Shown: one piece after another, positions 34,471-43,358 of the stretch
Layout: each line of letters opens with the position of its first letter
Numbering within the stretch: the stretch's first letter is position 1
DNA from: Acidobacteriota bacterium
GTDB taxonomy: Bacteria > Acidobacteriota > Blastocatellia > Chloracidobacteriales > Chloracidobacteriaceae
DNA length: 64,000 nt
Reading direction: 5' to 3'
Assembly: GCA_016208495.1 (NCBI GenBank)
Contig: JACQXX010000070.1
Coordinates: 248,001-312,000 of the forward strand
Program-made: the position numbers and the translations under genes
Notes under the pieces: generated by a model
Told to the model about the DNA's origin: nothing
Databases searched by the model: none
The model's input: only the letters and a program-made list of their open reading frames with translations

Positions 34471-34708
34471 GTCAGGGTTTAGGGTTCAGGGTTCAGGATC
34501 TGGGGCTCGGGGTTCGGGGTTCTTTCAAGGGATGAGGGATGACGGATGAGGGATGAAAAAAATTCCATTCTCACCTGGTCACTTTGTCACCTTGTCATCT
34601 TGTCATCTTGTCATCTTGTTCAGGGTTCAGGATTTTCGAATTTAGGTCCTTTTTGCCCTTTTTGTTGTTTTGACTTTTCCCCAAACCCTGAACCCTGAAC
34701 CCTGAACC
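34471..34708. repeat. GGGTTCA heptad hairpin with embedded CATCTTGT units
   Basis: Left arm AGGGTTCAGGGTTCAGG at about 34473-34497. Inside are GGGATGAGG units (34530-34556) and TGTCATCT octamers (34578-34619). The right arm CCCTGAACCCTGAACCCTGAACCC is at 34685-34708. It lies between the two MCE genes. Confidence 0.75.
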
Positions 34709-34712
34709 CGGC

Positions 34713-35834
34713 TTAAAACAGCTTCAACTTAATTGTCAGGTATTTCTTGGGGTCCTGGCGGAAGTCAGCCAGCAATTTGGTGGTTTGTGACGACGTCGAA
34801 TTCAAATTGTCATACAGTTCGGCGTCTTTGAGCAGTCGTCCAGCCGTCCCTTCACCACGTTCAAGCCGGGCGGTGATGGCATTTAAATTGGCGATGGTGG
34901 AGGCGGTTTCGCGATAGAGTTTGTCATCGTTGAGTATCAGCCCGAGGTTCCCTTCGCCGCGATCCACCCGATTGACCATATCTTCAAGTTTGACGGTGGT
35001 CCGATCCAGCCGTGCCATCACGGAGTTTAACTGATTATAGACAGCTTCGTCCGTGGCCAGTTTCCCGAGCGTGCCACGGCCTTCGTTGACATCCGCCACC
35101 AGTTTTTCAACTCGTTGCAGCGTTTCATTTAATTCATTATAGAGTGTTGGATCGCTAATGAGTTGACCTGCCGTGCCTTTGCCCTTTCGAACATCGTTGA
35201 CGAGTTTGCGCGACTCTTCAACCGTCTGGTTCAGGTTTTCATAGAGCAATTCATCGGTGATGAGTTTGCCGATGGTGCCTTCACCTTTGCTGATGCGTTC
35301 GGCAATTTGTTTGACTGAAACGGAAAGTGTGGTGAAGTTGGCCAGAATGTCATCCGCACCAGAAATGAGCTGGCGAATGGTGGTTTCCTGAGAACCCTGG
35401 ATGTACTCGTAATTTTTGGTAATTGCTTCAGCCTGTTGGGTACCTGGAATGATGTCCACCACTTTGTCTCCGAGCAATCCAACCGACCCAAGGACAACTT
35501 TAGAGTCTTTTCGAATTCGTTGACCGGCGGGGCGACCGTCAATGATTGGGTCAATCGCCAGTTCGAGTTCAACGGTGCGGGTGGCCTGGTCGTTTTGAGG
35601 AACATCCAGCAGCAGCACGCGTCGCACTTGACCGACCTTCACTCCAGCCAGCCGAACTTCCGCTCCCGGTCGAAGTCCATCAACCCCAGAGAGGCTGGTT
35701 TTGACGATTAACTGGTTCCGAAAGGGATTGATATCACCGCTGATGGTCAAAATGACGGCAATCAAAACCCCGATTGACGCAACCACCAAAATTCCAACTC
35801 GCAAATCTGCAAAACCAATTTTCTTTTTGGCCAT
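34713..35834 (-). CDS. mlaD: MlaD/MCE-family lipid transport protein (first copy)
   Basis: A 373-aa protein with an anchor helix at about 12-31 (ILVVASIGVLIAVILTISG) and an MCE domain at about 38-118 (LSGVDGLRPGAEVRLAGVKVGQV). The C-terminal 200 residues contain five units of about 38 residues of the form GxGTxGxLxxDxxLYxNLNxT, for example GEGTIGKLITDELLYENLN. These probably form helical hairpins extending the MCE ring into a tube. It belongs to the mlaE-mlaF-SDH-MCE-MCE cluster. Two MITE-like elements lie between it and the SDH gene upstream. Confidence 0.92.
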   Translation of the reverse strand: MAKKKIGFADLRVGILVVASIGVLIAVILTISGDINPFRNQLIVKTSLSGVDGLRPGAEVRLAGVKVGQVRRVLLLDVPQNDQATRTVELELAIDPIIDGRPAGQRIRKDSKVVLGSVGLLGDKVVDIIPGTQQAEAITKNYEYIQGSQETTIRQLISGADDILANFTTLSVSVKQIAERISKGEGTIGKLITDELLYENLNQTVEESRKLVNDVRKGKGTAGQLISDPTLYNELNETLQRVEKLVADVNEGRGTLGKLATDEAVYNQLNSVMARLDRTTVKLEDMVNRVDRGEGNLGLILNDDKLYRETASTIANLNAITARLERGEGTAGRLLKDAELYDNLNSTSSQTTKLLADFRQDPKKYLTIKLKLF

Positions 35835-35846
35835 ACTTGATACCCG

Positions 35847-35961
35847 TAATACCAGTTTGTAGTCAGTAGTCAGTAGTCAGTAGTCAGTAGTTCGCTAAGC
35901 TCAGTTGATTGAATTATTTGACTGTTTCCTCATGCGAGGTATTCATTGCAAAATGGTGTAA
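35847..35961 (-). mobile_element. MITE-like element family 2, copy 2
   Basis: On the minus strand it reads GTTACACCATTTTGCAATGA ... four CTACTGA heptads ... CTACAAACTGGTATTA, matching the copies at 8615-8726 and 58070-58177. It lies 12 bp upstream of the first MCE start codon, so it occupies the promoter or leader position. Confidence 0.7.
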
Positions 35962-36055
35962 CCCTTACCAGGCTTTCGAAGACTGATTTAGTAGCCTTTC
36001 CGGCGAAGATTTTTCCTTGATGGTTCAGCTTCAGTTCGGTATTGCTGGCTACTTA

Positions 36056-36198
36056 GGGACTGTAAAAAATCAACTTCCCGTTTTCGTTTGGGAATCAGGC
36101 ATTTGGATTGAGCATCCCGAACGGCAACGCTTCGCGGGGCAAAACCAAAACCTGGACGTGGCAGAACGCGCCCCAGGAACTTATTTTTTAACACTCCC
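36056..36198 (+). mobile_element. MITE-like element family 1, copy B (internally deleted)
   Basis: The 143-bp element begins GGGACTGTAAAAAAT and ends ATTTTTTAACACTCCC, flanked by TTA at 36053-36055 and 36199-36201. It has both ends of copies A and C but lacks the central 190 bp of nested hairpins. It sits just downstream of the SDH proteinase gene. Confidence 0.75.
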
Positions 36199-36216
36199 TT
36201 AGCTACTTCGCTCTGG

Positions 36217-37263
36217 TTATCGCACATGAAACACCGTGCGTTTGGTTTGTCGTCCAATCCGCTCAACTTTGCGCCAGGAACTTTCATCGTTGAGTGACGT
36301 CCAGCGGCGCTCTTCCTTGCGATAGTGCCAGTCTTTATCAATTTGATAGTAAATTTGGACCCCGTGCCCTTCGATAATATTGATGATCTCGTTGTTGTGG
36401 TAGTTTTCTTCGTCATAGTCAGTCAGCGCCCGTTGACCCATTTCAGAATACAATTCATTGAGTTCAATCAGTAAATCGTTGATTTTCAAGTCAAGTGCCC
36501 TGGCATTGAGGCCGATTTGTTTGGCTTCACGCAGGGTAATCGGGTAATTGTGCGTGGGGTAGTTTGAGTTCAGAGTGTGACTGATTTCATTGGCTTGATT
36601 GGGTTCGGTCAGGTGATAGGCGAGAATCTCCTGACAAATTTTGGTTGAAAGGAAGCTGGCTCGATCCACGGCGCCAATCACCAGCGGGTGAATGTAGGGA
36701 AAGAGTGCCTGATACGGATTGGTTTCATTTGTCCCGGTGGCTTCCTGTCGCCAGAGTTTAATGACTCGTTGGAGTTCATCCTGACTGACACTGACCAGGT
36801 CATTGTCGTGATCAACTGGCGAGAGTTCGTGGGTGATGGAGGTATCCACCGCCGTCAGATAGGCCAGCGGCCCCATCTGAATTTCATCGGCCCCAATCGC
36901 CATCATGGTGGCTGCCGATGCACAGGTCAGCGGCACCACGGCCACCAGATGCCCGGCATACTGACGCAGCAGGTTGATCATGCGCAGTGATGCCTGACCC
37001 GATCCGCCGTCAGATTTGATAAACAACACAATCGTATCGCGGTGGCCCAGTTTTCGAAGCACGCCATACAGCCCAATCACGTCGTTTTGGCAAACCGATC
37101 CACCCGGTGAATTCCAATAGGCAATAAACGTGTGGCCTAATTCGCGCTCAATCTTTGAAATAATGCTTTGGGTTTTTGAAAACAAAACCGGTGGTTTATT
37201 GAGTTTGGTATTTTGTCTTCGATCTGGTTGAGGTTCGGTTTTTTGATTCATCAGAAATTCCAT
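36217..37263 (-). CDS. SDH-family (ClpP-fold) serine proteinase
   Basis: The 348-aa protein lacks an obvious signal peptide. It has the crotonase/ClpP fold of the SDH proteinase family: FIKSDGGSGQASL supplies the oxyanion glycines, PLTCASAATMMAIGADEI carries the likely nucleophile Ser116 within the S-A-A-T-M-M-A motif, and QMGPLAYLTAVDTSI follows as in SppA and NfeD-type proteases. The acid is probably in SPVDHDND. Members are cytoplasmic or membrane-facing peptidases. Here the gene sits inside a lipid-transport cluster, between mlaF and mlaD. Its C-terminal 90 residues are unrelated to the catalytic core. Confidence 0.8.
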   Translation of the reverse strand: MEFLMNQKTEPQPDRRQNTKLNKPPVLFSKTQSIISKIERELGHTFIAYWNSPGGSVCQNDVIGLYGVLRKLGHRDTIVLFIKSDGGSGQASLRMINLLRQYAGHLVAVVPLTCASAATMMAIGADEIQMGPLAYLTAVDTSITHELSPVDHDNDLVSVSQDELQRVIKLWRQEATGTNETNPYQALFPYIHPLVIGAVDRASFLSTKICQEILAYHLTEPNQANEISHTLNSNYPTHNYPITLREAKQIGLNARALDLKINDLLIELNELYSEMGQRALTDYDEENYHNNEIINIIEGHGVQIYYQIDKDWHYRKEERRWTSLNDESSWRKVERIGRQTKRTVFHVR

Positions 37264-37271
37264 TGTGAAAT

Positions 37272-37434
37272 CAGGGTTTCGGGTTTCGGGGTTCAGGGTT
37301 CAGGGTTCAGGGTTTACAGAATTCAGATAAGACGTCCAATTTGAATAACAACCATTCCACCTTGATCACCTCAACCATCCAAAACCAGTTATGATTTTGC
37401 TTTCCTGAACCCTGAACCCTGAACCCTGAACCCC
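37272..37434. repeat. GGGTTCA heptad hairpin
   Basis: Left-arm units (GGGTTTC, GGGTTCA) span 37274-37315 and the right arm TGAACCC units 37406-37434, with about 90 bp of unique sequence between. The two arms are near-perfect complements over about 28 bp. It separates mlaF from the SDH gene. Confidence 0.8.
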
Positions 37435-37441
37435 AAAAAAG

Positions 37442-38257
37442 TTACTCCATATCCAAAAACGTTTGAATATAAGGATCTTTTGAACTCCAGAGCGCCTGGG
37501 CATCGCCTTCAAAGATGACCTTCCCACTGCGCAGCATCACAAACTGGGTATTGGTCTCGTGGTGGCGTTCGCTATTTTTACAAATGGCGAGTTCGCCCAT
37601 GTCATTAATCGTGGCATGTTCGTGGGCCAGCGTCGTGGCATCCTGGATGCGGTGGGTGACAAAGATCGAACTGACACCTTCCAGGTCACGCAATTTCATG
37701 GCCAGTTCGCAAATGGTGCGGGCGGTTGGTGGGTCAAGACCCGCCGTTGGTTCGTCATAGAGGATGATTTTTGGATTTCCAACCAGCGCCCGGGCGATTC
37801 CGACCCGGCGGCGCATCCCGCCGGAGAGTTCAGACGGCATTTTAGTAAGGGCTTGTTCAAGGTTGACAAAGCGGAGGGTTCGTTGGACGGTTTCTTCGAT
37901 TTCTTCTTCATCTGCCCCCTGTTCAAACATTTTAAAACCGACATTCTGGTACACCGAGAGACTGTCAAAGAGCGCTCCGTCCTGAAACACCATGCCGATT
38001 TTTTGGCGAACCTTCATCAACTGGTTTTCCGAGAAATGGGTCACATCTTCACCATCAACAATGACCTGACCTGAATCGGGTTTGAGCAATCCCAGGACAA
38101 GTTTGAGCGAGGTGGATTTTCCGGTTCCGGAACCGCCCATCAGAATTTTGGTTTCGCCTGGTTTGACAACAAAACTGACGCCATTGAGGATGGTTTGCTC
38201 TCCGAACGAAAGCACGACGTCATGAAATTCAATCGCATTGCGTGGTTCATCTGGCAT
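37442..38257 (-). CDS. mlaF: Mla-type ABC transporter ATP-binding protein
   Basis: The 271-aa nucleotide-binding subunit has Walker [10 protein letters not shown] near residue 37-45, Q-loop [14 protein letters not shown], signature [15 protein letters not shown] and Walker [14 protein letters not shown], with the switch His in VTHRI. The [12 protein letters not shown] stretch is typical of MlaF. It powers phospholipid movement between the membranes with MlaE and the MCE proteins, and sits downstream of mlaE on the same strand. Confidence 0.95.
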   Translation of the reverse strand: MPDEPRNAIEFHDVVLSFGEQTILNGVSFVVKPGETKILMGGSGTGKSTSLKLVLGLLKPDSGQVIVDGEDVTHFSENQLMKVRQKIGMVFQDGALFDSLSVYQNVGFKMFEQGADEEEIEETVQRTLRFVNLEQALTKMPSELSGGMRRRVGIARALVGNPKIILYDEPTAGLDPPTARTICELAMKLRDLEGVSSIFVTHRIQDATTLAHEHATINDMGELAICKNSERHHETNTQFVMLRSGKVIFEGDAQALWSSKDPYIQTFLDME

Positions 38258-38276
38258 AAGTGAGGTTGGTGGGTGT

Positions 38277-38383
38277 CATTTGAAGGGATGAGGGATGAAG
38301 GATGAGGGATGAAATAAAACCAATTCTTCAACCTAATGTCTTCATCCCGATAATCTTCCGCCCGAGTTCTTCCGCCCGAGACA
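38277..38383. repeat. GGGATGAGGGATGAAGG tract with GAATTGG and GGGC units
   Basis: GAAGGGATGAGGGATGAAGG units (38279-38312) are followed by AAATAAAACCAATTCTTCAA and CTTCATCCC/CTTCCGCCC units to 38375. It is the reverse orientation of the composite at 28330-28373 and lies between mlaE and mlaF. Confidence 0.65.
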
Positions 38384-38384
38384 A

Positions 38385-39146
38385 TTAAAAATTACTCAGG
38401 GCAAGCACCAGTTTGGTCAAAAAGAAATCTGAAATCAAAATGAGCAAAATTGAGACCACAACTGACTGAGTGGTTGAGCGTCCCACGCCAACGGTGCCGC
38501 CCGAGGTGCGCAACCCGGCCCGGCAACCGACAACCGCCACAATCAAGCCGAAAATAGTCGGTTTCAGCAATCCGCCAAAGATGTCGTTATAGTTGAGGGC
38601 TTCGCGGGCAGACGAGACATACACCGAGGTCGGAAGTTTGAGCAGGGTGACTGAAATCATCCAGCCACCAAAAACCCCAATTAAATCAGCAAAAACGGTC
38701 AAGACCGGCGCCATCAAGAGGAGGGCCATCAGCCGGGGCATGACCAGTTTACGAATTGGATCGGTACCCAGGGCGCGCATGGCATCAATCTGTTCGCTGA
38801 CCTTCATGGATCCCAGTTCTGCCGTGATTCCCGATCCGGCCCGTCCAGCGAGCAAAATCGAAGTCAACACCGGCCCAAGCTCCCGAACCAGTGAGGTCGC
38901 CACCAGCCGACCGGTAAAATTTTGGGCACCAAAGGATTGAAGTGTGCTGGCGGTTTGCAAGGCGAGCACGGCGCCAATAAAAAAGCCTGCCAGTAAGGTA
39001 ATTGGCAGACTGCCCACCCCGATCAGATCCATCTGGTGGACTGTTTCGCGAACATACAACGGGCGTTGGGTGAGGCCGCGCATGGAACGAAGCACCAGCA
39101 TCGTTCCTTCCTGAACCTCGGTGAGCATTTGGATCAAGATATTCAT
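38385..39146 (-). CDS. mlaE: Mla-type ABC transporter permease
   Basis: The 253-aa MlaE permease has about five hydrophobic helices and the family landmarks FFIGAVLALQTASTLQSFGA, LVRELGPVLTSILLAGRAGSGITAELG and EQIDAMRALGTDPIRKLVMPR, the conserved cytoplasmic coupling loop. It is the first gene of the mlaE-mlaF-SDH-mlaD-mlaD set on the minus strand. It works in the inner membrane. Confidence 0.95.
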   Translation of the reverse strand: MNILIQMLTEVQEGTMLVLRSMRGLTQRPLYVRETVHQMDLIGVGSLPITLLAGFFIGAVLALQTASTLQSFGAQNFTGRLVATSLVRELGPVLTSILLAGRAGSGITAELGSMKVSEQIDAMRALGTDPIRKLVMPRLMALLLMAPVLTVFADLIGVFGGWMISVTLLKLPTSVYVSSAREALNYNDIFGGLLKPTIFGLIVAVVGCRAGLRTSGGTVGVGRSTTQSVVVSILLILISDFFLTKLVLALSNF

Positions 39147-39187
39147 TGGCTCTAATCGTGTGTGATTCGTCCTCCAGGTCAGACGCT

Positions 39188-39272
39188 ATGAATTATGAAT
39201 TATGAATTATGAAGCAGGTAACTATTTGATATGAAATTAGATACCCAATTCATAATTCATAATTCATAATTT
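39188..39272. repeat. ATTATGA heptad hairpin
   Basis: Left arm: three ATTATGA units at 39188-39211. Right arm: TCATAAT units at 39249-39272. About 35 bp separate them. It is a compact, AT-rich example upstream of mlaE, between it and the secreted-protein gene. Confidence 0.8.
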
Positions 39273-39290
39273 CCATACCGGGTCCGATCC

Positions 39291-40820
39291 CTATGATAAC
39301 GGCACGAAAAAGGCATCTGACGTAAAGCCGGCTTCATTGACAATTTGAACGACACAACTGGGTTGATTGAGAAGCTCGACCGGCAATTTCACCAGAATGC
39401 GTTGATTGAGTCGGTTTTGCAGGCTGCGTTTGACCTTGACTTGCACTGGTCTCCCATTGAGCAACACGGTGGGAGTTTTGCCCAATCCCTGGCCGCGCAC
39501 CAGGAGCGCGATGACTGGAGCGTCTGATTTTTTCTTCAACCGCAAGATTCCACTCACCTGAACTCCAACCACTCGCAGGGGATAGCTTGGGGTAATTTGT
39601 TTTCCGGTTGAATCCGTGAGCCACATCATGTAGCCACCCGGAGCCGCCGGTTCCCACACAAACCAGCCGCGAGTGGTAGATTGCCGCGTGAATGGAACAG
39701 TTACAAACTGGTCACCTCGTTCTGAAATAATCACGGCCTGGGCGGCGCTGCTGAGGAGTTCGCCAAAAACCAGAACCTCGCTTTTCGGCGGTGATGGTTC
39801 GGTTTGTCCAGGAAAAACATTGACCGACACCGCCCGAATCTGAGGTGTTGGTGGTGTGGCATCTGGATTTTTGCCCGGTCTGGTTGGGAGCACCGTGACT
39901 GGACGGGCAAAGGCTTCGGCTGAAATGCCGTCGGTGACATAGCCCAGCATGACCGCCTTTCCCGCTTCGTTGGCTTTCATCCGCAAGGCATTATCTGTGA
40001 ATTTTGCCTCCACAATCCGACCGGCAAACCCAAGCACTCCAAATCCATAGGTCAACGGTCGAGCTGCTGGTGCCCGGCTGGTGGTAACCCAGGTCAGTGC
40101 TTCACCGCGACGCAGGACAAAATCAGGTGGCAACGTATCCAGTGCTGGAACCGGTGGTAACGTGAGCGCATCGGTCACCGTCAGGGTGATGGGTTCGAAA
40201 CTGACGTTTCCGGCAAAAAGCTGAAATTGGCCGGAGTCAGTGCTGGCAAACAATTCAGTTGCCACCAAAAGCAAAACCGCTGTTCCGGGTCGCAAGGCGG
40301 TCAGCCGCCAGACAATCGTTCCCGAGGCTGGACTTGGAAGCACTTCGATATCAATGGTGCGACCCAACTGACTTCGATCCGGTTTGATTTTGGTTTTTGA
40401 GAAAAAGCGTCCGTCCTGAACAATTTGCGGCAGGAACCCAACCACACCAGCAAAAAGCGGATCATTTTCACGATCATCAAAGGTAAAGGTCAGAATCTGA
40501 CTTTCACCAACTTTGAGCGTGCGAATGGACTCCCGTACTTTGATTTCAGGAGCGGCCCCATTGCCTGGAACGGCGTGACCACGGGCGACCACTCCAGGTG
40601 ATTGAGGCAAGGGAATCGGCGTTCCGATCATCCGGAAATCTTCCTGGAGAACCGTGGCGCCACGTGTTTGCAAGGTATAGGGCAGTGTCGCTTCTGAGCC
40701 GCTGACTTGAGCCTGGCAGGGGTGATCCGTCAGGCACACCACTGCTGCCGTCAGAGCCAGCGTGACAAAAACGCGAAACTTCCCCGCAACAGGTTGGAAA
40801 AACTCAGGCTGCCATCTCAT
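39291..40820 (-). CDS. Secreted protein of unknown function with IPT-like C-terminus
   Basis: ATG 40820 is preferred over TTG 40826, giving 509 aa. A signal peptide spans about residues 15-38 (VFVTLALTAAVVCLTDHPCQAQ). Residues about 85-215 and 225-310 look like beta-sandwich domains. A stretch near 320-330 is Pro/Thr-rich. The last 90 residues (VVGVQVSGILRLKKKSDAPV, then LLNGRPVQVKVK and VQIVNEAGFTSDAFFVPLS) resemble an IPT/TIG domain. It is divergent from nothing nearby; mlaE follows 145 bp downstream. A periplasmic or surface role is inferred from the signal peptide only. Confidence 0.75.
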   Translation of the reverse strand: MRWQPEFFQPVAGKFRVFVTLALTAAVVCLTDHPCQAQVSGSEATLPYTLQTRGATVLQEDFRMIGTPIPLPQSPGVVARGHAVPGNGAAPEIKVRESIRTLKVGESQILTFTFDDRENDPLFAGVVGFLPQIVQDGRFFSKTKIKPDRSQLGRTIDIEVLPSPASGTIVWRLTALRPGTAVLLLVATELFASTDSGQFQLFAGNVSFEPITLTVTDALTLPPVPALDTLPPDFVLRRGEALTWVTTSRAPAARPLTYGFGVLGFAGRIVEAKFTDNALRMKANEAGKAVMLGYVTDGISAEAFARPVTVLPTRPGKNPDATPPTPQIRAVSVNVFPGQTEPSPPKSEVLVFGELLSSAAQAVIISERGDQFVTVPFTRQSTTRGWFVWEPAAPGGYMMWLTDSTGKQITPSYPLRVVGVQVSGILRLKKKSDAPVIALLVRGQGLGKTPTVLLNGRPVQVKVKRSLQNRLNQRILVKLPVELLNQPSCVVQIVNEAGFTSDAFFVPLS

Positions 40821-40901
40821 AGTCAATCAGGGATCCGAGAACGGGATAAAAAGAGGTGCTATTCTTAACATATCCCCGTGGGACTGGACAAAAATTTTCG
40901 C

Positions 40902-41573
40902 TTACGACACAAACAAATTCTGTAAGTCCAGCACTTCATCCACAATGACATCGGCGCCGGCCTGTTCCAGTTCACACCGAGGGCGCAATCCATAAGTAAC
41001 ACCACAGGTGTAAACGCCAGCCGCCCGTCCAGCCAGAATATCGTTGGCACTATCGCCGACCATCACGGCTTGCGAGACCGGGATTTGACAGCGTGTAAGG
41101 GCTGCCAACACTGGTTCCGGGCGGGGTTTGCGTTCGGGCAAGGTGTCGCCGCCAATCACAACCGAAAAGAACCGGGCCATTTCAAGTGCTTCAAGCAAAT
41201 CAACCGTGAATTGATAGGGTTTATTGGTGACCACGCCTTTTGGAAGATCCTGAAAATGGCGCAGCATTTCAACGACATTGGGGTAAGGAAGGGTTGAATC
41301 AGTCAAATGCCGTCCATACGCTTCTTTAAATAGGATCAGGCCCTGTTTGGTTTCTTCCAGCGTTGCATCACGGCCAAGCCCGGCGTGCAGGCCGCGTTCA
41401 ACCAGTTTCCTGGCGCCATCGCCGATAAACTGACTGACGGTTTCAATCGTCAGGGGCGGCAGGTGAAGCTGGTCGAGTGCTTCATTGAGCGCGGTAGTGA
41501 GATCCTGGCGGGAGTCAATCAGTGTCCCATCCAAATCAAACAACATGATTCCTACCTGGCGAGGTGGTGACAT
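40902..41573 (-). CDS. gph: HAD-family hydrolase, phosphoglycolate phosphatase-like
   Basis: Read from ATG 41573 (AAGGAG upstream) the protein is 223 aa; longer upstream readings enter repeat DNA. HAD motif I is FDLDGTLIDS near residue 12-21, motif II GVVTNKPYQF, motif III KPRPEP and motif IV MVGDSANDILAGRAAG. The cap is the helical C1 type found in Gph, which hydrolyses 2-phosphoglycolate made in DNA repair or photorespiration. Other small phosphate esters are possible. Confidence 0.88.
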   Translation of the reverse strand: MSPPRQVGIMLFDLDGTLIDSRQDLTTALNEALDQLHLPPLTIETVSQFIGDGARKLVERGLHAGLGRDATLEETKQGLILFKEAYGRHLTDSTLPYPNVVEMLRHFQDLPKGVVTNKPYQFTVDLLEALEMARFFSVVIGGDTLPERKPRPEPVLAALTRCQIPVSQAVMVGDSANDILAGRAAGVYTCGVTYGLRPRCELEQAGADVIVDEVLDLQNLFVS

Positions 41574-41599
41574 GGAAAAGCTCCTTTGTTGAGAAAGTT

Positions 41600-41768
41600 C
41601 CTGAAATTGGGAAAGTGAAAAAAGGACAAAAAGGACAAAAAGGACGAAAAAGACGAAGGGGGACAAAAGCTCGAAAACCCGGAACCCTGAACCCCGGACA
41701 AGATGGCAGGGGGACAAGGGGACAAGGGGATTTCTTTCATCCCTCATCCTTCATCCCTCATCCCTTCA
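41600..41768. repeat. GGACAAAAA and GGGGACAA short tandem repeats
   Basis: Units AAAGGACAAA (41618-41655), GGAACCCTGAACCCC (41681-41697), GGGGACAAGGGGACAAGG (41711-41729) and CATCCCTCATCCTTCATCCCTC (41740-41762) follow one another between the rhomboid and gph genes. Confidence 0.6.
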
Positions 41769-41782
41769 GGAATCCCTGAACC

Positions 41783-42529
41783 CTAAATAAACCGGTCATC
41801 ATCATCCGGGTCTGGCCAGGTTGGCTGGGAAATCAAGGGCTGTGGGCGATTGACAAAGAGCTTTACCAGGATAACACCAGCGGCAAAACCCCCGATGTGG
41901 GCCCACCAGGCTGTTCCTCCGGTTTGGGCTGACTCTGGACCTAAACTGGCGAGCCCCGCAATAAACTGCTGAAGGAACCATAATCCGAGAAAAAATATGG
42001 CTGGCACTTCAAATTCAGCCAGGATAATGAAGATGTTGAGGACGAGAATTCGCGCCCATGGATAGAGCACCAGGTAGGCACCGAGCACCCCGGCGATGGC
42101 GCCGCTCGCCCCAAGTGACGGGACTTGTGAAGCCCGATTGGTCAAAATATGAGCCGTCGAAGCCAGCAGGCCGCATAGCAGATAAAAGATCAGGAATTTG
42201 ATTTTTCCCATGCGGTCTTCGACGTTATCGCCAAAAATCCACAGGTAAAACATGTTTCCCAGCAAGTGCATCCAGCCGCCGTGCAGGAACATGGATGTAA
42301 ACAGTGGAATTACAAGCTGTGCCGTTTCAACTGGTCGAATGCCGCCGCCTGGTAAAATGAGAAAATCGCTGAAATAGGAGCGCGGAACAACCGCATAACT
42401 ATAAAAAAAGGCATTGAGTCGTGGTCCTAGCAGCAATTCATAAATAAAGGCCAGCACATTGGCCACAATCAAAAGCACGGTCACAATCGGAAAACTTTGC
42501 GAAGGAACGTTGTCGCGTAACGGAATCAC
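41783..42529 (-). CDS. Rhomboid-family intramembrane serine protease
   Basis: A 248-aa membrane protein with six or seven helices. Catalytic Ser is in GASGAIAGVLGAYL and the partner His in WWAHIGGFAAGVIL; HGGWMHLLGNMFYLWIFGDNVED is the conserved second-helix histidine/asparagine region. The N-terminus MIPLRDNVPSQSFP is typical of bacterial rhomboids. They cleave membrane proteins within the bilayer; the substrate here is unknown. The start of the next gene on the plus strand is divergent. Confidence 0.93.
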   Translation of the reverse strand: MIPLRDNVPSQSFPIVTVLLIVANVLAFIYELLLGPRLNAFFYSYAVVPRSYFSDFLILPGGGIRPVETAQLVIPLFTSMFLHGGWMHLLGNMFYLWIFGDNVEDRMGKIKFLIFYLLCGLLASTAHILTNRASQVPSLGASGAIAGVLGAYLVLYPWARILVLNIFIILAEFEVPAIFFLGLWFLQQFIAGLASLGPESAQTGGTAWWAHIGGFAAGVILVKLFVNRPQPLISQPTWPDPDDDDRFI

Positions 42530-42647
42530 AGGCGGGGACCCCCTCTTCCAAGGTAACCTTCAGCAGCTAAGAACCGGAGACGAACAGTGCCATTTTATCG
42601 CTGGCATTGCAAAAATACACCCAACGTCGGTACCCAACACCCGAAAT

Positions 42648-43358
42648 ATGCATATCGTTGTTATCATTCCTGCCTTAAATGAAGCCCTTTCAATCGGAAA
42701 AGTTCTCAATGATATTCCGCGTCCACCCGTGACGGATGTCATTGTGGTTGACAATGGGAGCACTGATGGTACGCCTGCAATTGCCGCCAGCCACGGGGCA
42801 CGAGTCGTTATCGAGCCACAACGGGGGTATGGTGCCGCCTGTTTGCGTGGCCTGAGTGAAATTCACCCTGAGGCCGAAATTATTGTTTTTCTGGATGGGG
42901 ATTATTCAGATTATCCGGAAGAAATCAGTGCTTTGATCGAACCAATTTGCGCGGGGAAGGCTGACCTGGTGATTGGTTCGCGTGAATTGGGCCATCGGGA
43001 AGCTGGTGCCCTGATGCCTCAGCAGCGGTTTGGGAACGCCCTGGCCACCGGGTTAATTCGATTGCTCTGGGGGCATCGGTACACTGATTTGGGACCGTTT
43101 CGGGCAATTCGGCGCACATCGTTGGATCAACTGCACATGCAGGACCAGAACTACGGATGGACGATTGAAATGCAAATCAAAGCCATTCGCCAGGGCCTGC
43201 GAATCCACGAGATTCCAGTCAGATATCGCTGCCGGATTGGCGTTTCAAAAATCAGCGGTACTGTGATGGGAAGCTTTAATGCCGGGCGGAAAATCCTGTC
43301 GTGTATTGCCCGGTTCTGGTGGGAAGACCGTTTTGGGGCTGAAAAAACCTTGGGCTGA
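42648..43358 (+). CDS. Glycosyltransferase family 2 (DPM1-like)
   Basis: Read from ATG 42648 (236 aa) the protein starts MHIVVIIPALNEALSIGKVL, the GT-A nucleotide-binding fold. The metal-binding region is IVFLDGDYSDYPEE. It carries no membrane helices at the C-terminus, unlike DPMS-type proteins with GtrA domains. Members move sugar from a nucleotide sugar to polyprenyl phosphate or a glycan. Its last codons, FGAEKTLG and the TGA stop, coincide with GGGCTGAA repeat units, so the natural end may have been replaced. Confidence 0.88.
   Translation: MHIVVIIPALNEALSIGKVLNDIPRPPVTDVIVVDNGSTDGTPAIAASHGARVVIEPQRGYGAACLRGLSEIHPEAEIIVFLDGDYSDYPEEISALIEPICAGKADLVIGSRELGHREAGALMPQQRFGNALATGLIRLLWGHRYTDLGPFRAIRRTSLDQLHMQDQNYGWTIEMQIKAIRQGLRIHEIPVRYRCRIGVSKISGTVMGSFNAGRKILSCIARFWWEDRFGAEKTLG

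Noticed and set aside
32217-35834. sucCD operon
   Set aside because: Upstream of sucD are MCE genes, not sucC; no sucC frame exists in the window.
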